From Bacillota bacterium (lineage in GTDB: Bacteria; Bacillota; Bacilli; Bacillales; Cytobacillaceae): a stretch of DNA of 56,871 bases. Positions 54,841-56,871 of this stretch are shown piece after piece (positions within the stretch are counted from its first letter, which is position 1; every line of letters starts with the position of its first letter). Made by a program: the position numbers and the translations under genes. The stretch is from contig JAUZPL010000022.1 in NCBI GenBank assembly GCA_030705955.1, positions 1 to 56,871 on the forward strand, in the 5' to 3' direction. The notes beneath the pieces were generated by a model that saw only the letters and a list, made by a program, of their open reading frames with translations, was not told the DNA's origin and searched no databases.

Positions 54841-56094
54841 ATGAGTTTACAAAGTTACATGTTTCGAACATTATTTGTAGTAATTCCAGCAACTTTCCTA
54901 ATAGGGCTCGCTGTAACGTATGGAAATGGAATTCAAGGTAATGCGTTTTGGGTGACAAATTTATCTACAGTTGGCTTAGGAACATTGGTGGGAATTTTAT
55001 CAGCCACCATAAACTATAAGCGTTTTATAAAACCAATAACAAAGATCAATGATTTTTTAATTACATTATCAAACGGTCAAATATCTGAACATCTTAATGA
55101 ACAATCTGTTTGTGAACTTAAATCCATTGCCATTGCTTTAAATCAAACAGTGGATTCATGGAGTCAAGTACTAAATAAAGTTTATTATGCATCAAATGAG
55201 GTTACTGCTTTCACCCAACAACTATCAACCAGTGCAGAACAAACGACAACAGCAACAAGTAGTATCTCTCAAACTATTGAGGAAGTCGCATTAGGGTCCG
55301 ATAAACAAGTAAAGGTTATACAGAACGCTTCAGAAGTTATATTCCAAATGTCAAAAGGATTATCAGAGGTTGTTAATCACACGAATACGGTAACGGATAG
55401 TATAAATGATTCATTAGATAAAACAAATTTGGGAACTGAATCTATTTTATCAGCAGGAAACCAAATGAATTCAATCCATGTTAATGTAAAAGAATTAGCA
55501 ATCATAGTAAGTGAATTAGGTAAGCGTTCTCAAGAAATAGGCAAGATTATTGAAGTTATAAATGGAATTGCAGCACAAACAAATCTTTTAGCATTAAATG
55601 CTGCCATAGAAGCAGCCCGTGCAGGTGATCAAGGAAAAGGCTTTGCAGTAGTAGCAAATGAAGTCCGCCAATTAGCAGAGCAATCTTCTGCATCTACCTT
55701 ACAAATTAGCCAGTTAATCTCACATATTCAGAATGAGACAAATCAAGTTGTTCAAGCAATGGAATCTGTAAATTTAGAAGTGACAGACGGAATTGAAATT
55801 ATGAAAATTGCTGGAGACTCTTTTTCTCAAATACATATATCCATTAGCAATGCAAATAACCAGATGAAAAAAGTCGAATTAGCTATCCAAGAAATGTCTG
55901 ACGGGGCACAAAAAGTAGTGCAATCAATGGAGGAGATTTCACAGGTGGCAAATAGCTCTGCAATTGCTACACAAACTGTTGTGGCTTCAACTGAAGAACA
56001 AGTTGCATCAATGGAGGAAATAACCTCTTCCACCCTTTCACTGACAAAAATGTCAGAGGAATTAAATGATTTAATCAATAATTTTAAATTATAA
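54841..56094 (+). CDS. Methyl-accepting chemotaxis protein lacking an extracellular sensor domain
   Basis: A 417-residue chemoreceptor. Membrane segments at ~9-28 and ~37-57 are joined by only about ten residues. A HAMP domain (~58-110) then leads into the signalling coiled coil, whose tip is [22 protein letters not shown]. It has no periplasmic ligand domain, so any signal must come from the membrane, the cytoplasm or another receptor. A TTAGGGGGC site precedes the ATG. It is not adjacent to the dCache receptor at 14.6-16.6 kb and differs from it in the N-terminal half. Confidence 0.9.
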   Translation: MSLQSYMFRTLFVVIPATFLIGLAVTYGNGIQGNAFWVTNLSTVGLGTLVGILSATINYKRFIKPITKINDFLITLSNGQISEHLNEQSVCELKSIAIALNQTVDSWSQVLNKVYYASNEVTAFTQQLSTSAEQTTTATSSISQTIEEVALGSDKQVKVIQNASEVIFQMSKGLSEVVNHTNTVTDSINDSLDKTNLGTESILSAGNQMNSIHVNVKELAIIVSELGKRSQEIGKIIEVINGIAAQTNLLALNAAIEAARAGDQGKGFAVVANEVRQLAEQSSASTLQISQLISHIQNETNQVVQAMESVNLEVTDGIEIMKIAGDSFSQIHISISNANNQMKKVELAIQEMSDGAQKVVQSMEEISQVANSSAIATQTVVASTEEQVASMEEITSSTLSLTKMSEELNDLINNFKL

Positions 56095-56286
56095 AGCATT
56101 GAAATAATTATTTATAAAAAAAGATTATCTATTTATCAATTTAATTCCTTTATTTTTATCGGGAACGTATCGCATATTCATTTTATAAAGGCGCATGTAA
56201 AAATCCATTCATTTTCCCCTTTTCATTAGGATAAATGAATGGATTTTTTTATATTGACTAAAATGGATGGTAAGGAGGAAGGAAAA

Positions 56287-56718
56287 ATGAATAATTCGAT
56301 GGCTTTGATTATTAAATTTGTGACCTGCTTGGTTGCATATGCATTAGGACTTGATCTGTTTTTCAATGCTAGATGGACAGATATTGTATCGTTTAGTATT
56401 TTGATGACCGTTGTATCTTATTTTATTGGAGACAGAATTTTGCTAACACGGATTGAAAATAAGAATGCTCTTATTGCGGACTTTCTTTTATCTTATACGG
56501 TTCTGTGGATTTTCGGGAGCGTACTTCTTAATAATTACATACAAATTGCTTGGGGAAGTATCATATCAGCCGTTGTAATAACAGCAGGTGAATACTTTGT
56601 TCATAAATTACTACTGGGTTCCCATCCAGATCGGGACCCAATAAGAAGAACTGCTCCTGACAGGCTTGCTTATGGGATGGAAATGTCCGAGGAAAATGAG
56701 CTGCTAAAAAAAGAATAA
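56287..56718 (+). CDS. DUF2512 (YndM-like) membrane protein
   Basis: A 143-residue protein with four predicted membrane helices in the first ~105 residues, followed by a soluble tail (PIRRTAPDRLAYGMEMSEEN). This is the DUF2512 layout seen in spore formers such as B. subtilis YndM; function unknown. AAGGAGG lies just before ATG 56287. The frame extends upstream to 56239, but that part is not the family start. Confidence 0.85.
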   Translation: MNNSMALIIKFVTCLVAYALGLDLFFNARWTDIVSFSILMTVVSYFIGDRILLTRIENKNALIADFLLSYTVLWIFGSVLLNNYIQIAWGSIISAVVITAGEYFVHKLLLGSHPDRDPIRRTAPDRLAYGMEMSEENELLKKE

Positions 56719-56732
56719 ATTTCTTTACAACA

Positions 56733-56871
56733 ATCGAGTAGGAGGGGGTGACTAACCCCCGACCTCTCACGCCACCGTACGTACGGTTCCGTATACGGCG
56801 GTTCCATTTATGTCTGACGCAGTTGTGAATATCTCTCATAAAGACTTTTCAGCCCTCGCATCTCCCAATAG
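56733..56871 (-). mobile_element. 3' end of a group II intron (partial)
   Basis: Read leftward, a domain V-like hairpin with a two-base bulge (ACCGCCGTATACGG pairing with CCGTACGTACGGTGG) is followed by GTGAGAGG, then a C/G-rich domain VI-type stem (GGGGGTTAGTCACCCCC) and TCCTACTCGAT. The conserved arrangement matches bacterial group II introns. The right part encodes the C-terminus of the intron reverse transcriptase/maturase. The 3' splice boundary is near 56733-56738. The rest lies beyond the window. Confidence 0.75.
56808..56871 (-). CDS. Group II intron reverse transcriptase/maturase, C-terminal fragment
   Basis: The last 20 codons of a gene entering from the right. The product ends MRGLKSLYERYSQLRQT before TAA 56810-56808. 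The KSLYERY ending fits the C-terminal tail of group II intron maturases. The domain V/VI region follows at once, as expected. The gene is cut by the window edge. Confidence 0.65.
   Translation of the reverse strand, partial: YWEMRGLKSLYERYSQLRQT

Noticed and set aside
56561-56839. 92-codon minus-strand frame over the DUF2512 gene and intron end
   Set aside because: It is antisense to a recognised gene, includes structured intron RNA and has an unnatural composition.
1-56871. rRNA, tRNA genes, CRISPR arrays, prophage or integrase genes
   Set aside because: None recognised anywhere in the window on reading both strands; the only mobile sequences seen are the MITE-like repeat and the group II intron end.

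Overview
The window is about 57 kb of low-GC DNA. Every gene with a recognisable relative points to an aerobic to facultatively anaerobic, endospore-forming member of the Bacillaceae. The evidence includes a Spo0E-type phosphatase, GerA/GerC germination receptor remnants, CotF/YraF/YraG coat-like genes, a DesK-DesR-Des thermosensor set, an IlvA T-box, NrnB, PepF, a short-Q-loop cytochrome bd oxidase with a CydS-like peptide, and a narGHJI operon. Start sites mostly carry strong GGAGG-type ribosome binding sites, and GTG and TTG starts are common. The species cannot be named from the window.

Layout. 0.2-0.7 kb: Spo0E-like gene and a doubtful small membrane ORF. 0.9-3.9 kb: desR, desK and des (cold-induced fatty-acid desaturation) with a candidate DesR site. 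4.1-5.7 kb: DUF1003 membrane protein and an alpha/beta hydrolase. 5.9-7.5 kb: ilvA behind an isoleucine T-box. 7.6-12.8 kb: a PTS-dependent dihydroxyacetone kinase operon (dhaK-dhaL-dhaM-HPr-glpP) with a near-perfect sigma-54 promoter. Its likely activator, upstream, is an enhancer-binding protein whose N-terminus is itself an HPr-like domain; a MITE-like repeat lies between activator and promoter. 13-20 kb: prolyl aminopeptidase-like hydrolase, HAD phosphatase, chemoreceptor, M20 amidohydrolase, PepF. 20-22.5 kb: cydA-cydB-cydS. 22.5-24.5 kb: a decayed germination receptor locus in which gerAA is frameshifted and fused in frame to gerAC, with gerAB deleted. 24.5-29.6 kb: two large unknown proteins, an acyl-CoA dehydrogenase-like flavoprotein and two very small unannotated genes. 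29.6-35.5 kb: C26 amidase and an operon of argininosuccinate-lyase-like enzyme plus sugar-type ABC transporter without ATPase. 35.7-39.1 kb: HAD nucleotidase, MetE-like methyltransferase, a 38-residue membrane peptide, metallophosphoesterase. 39.2-41.1 kb: coat-like genes and two pseudogenes (cotF fragment; adhB with deletion, frameshift and stop). 41.2-42.4 kb: nrnB. 42.7-50.4 kb: an operon of hemerythrin, two unknown small proteins and narGHJI, with an FNR box centred 41.5 bp upstream of the predicted start. 50.6-56.7 kb: GNAT, endonuclease/exonuclease/phosphatase protein, D-2-hydroxyacid dehydrogenase, MFS transporter, minimal chemoreceptor, DUF2512 protein. The right edge is the 3' end of a group II intron running out of the window.

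How it fits together. The cyd and nar operons give low-oxygen and nitrate respiration. The dha operon links triose metabolism to PTS phosphate flow at three levels: DhaM, a dedicated HPr, and an HPr-domain regulator. The most unusual features are this HPr-wired sigma-54 system, the gerAA-gerAC hybrid, the transporter/lyase operon of unknown substrate, and the unknown proteins at the head of the nar operon. Domain calls rest on reading the translated sequence and recalled family features; no database search was run.
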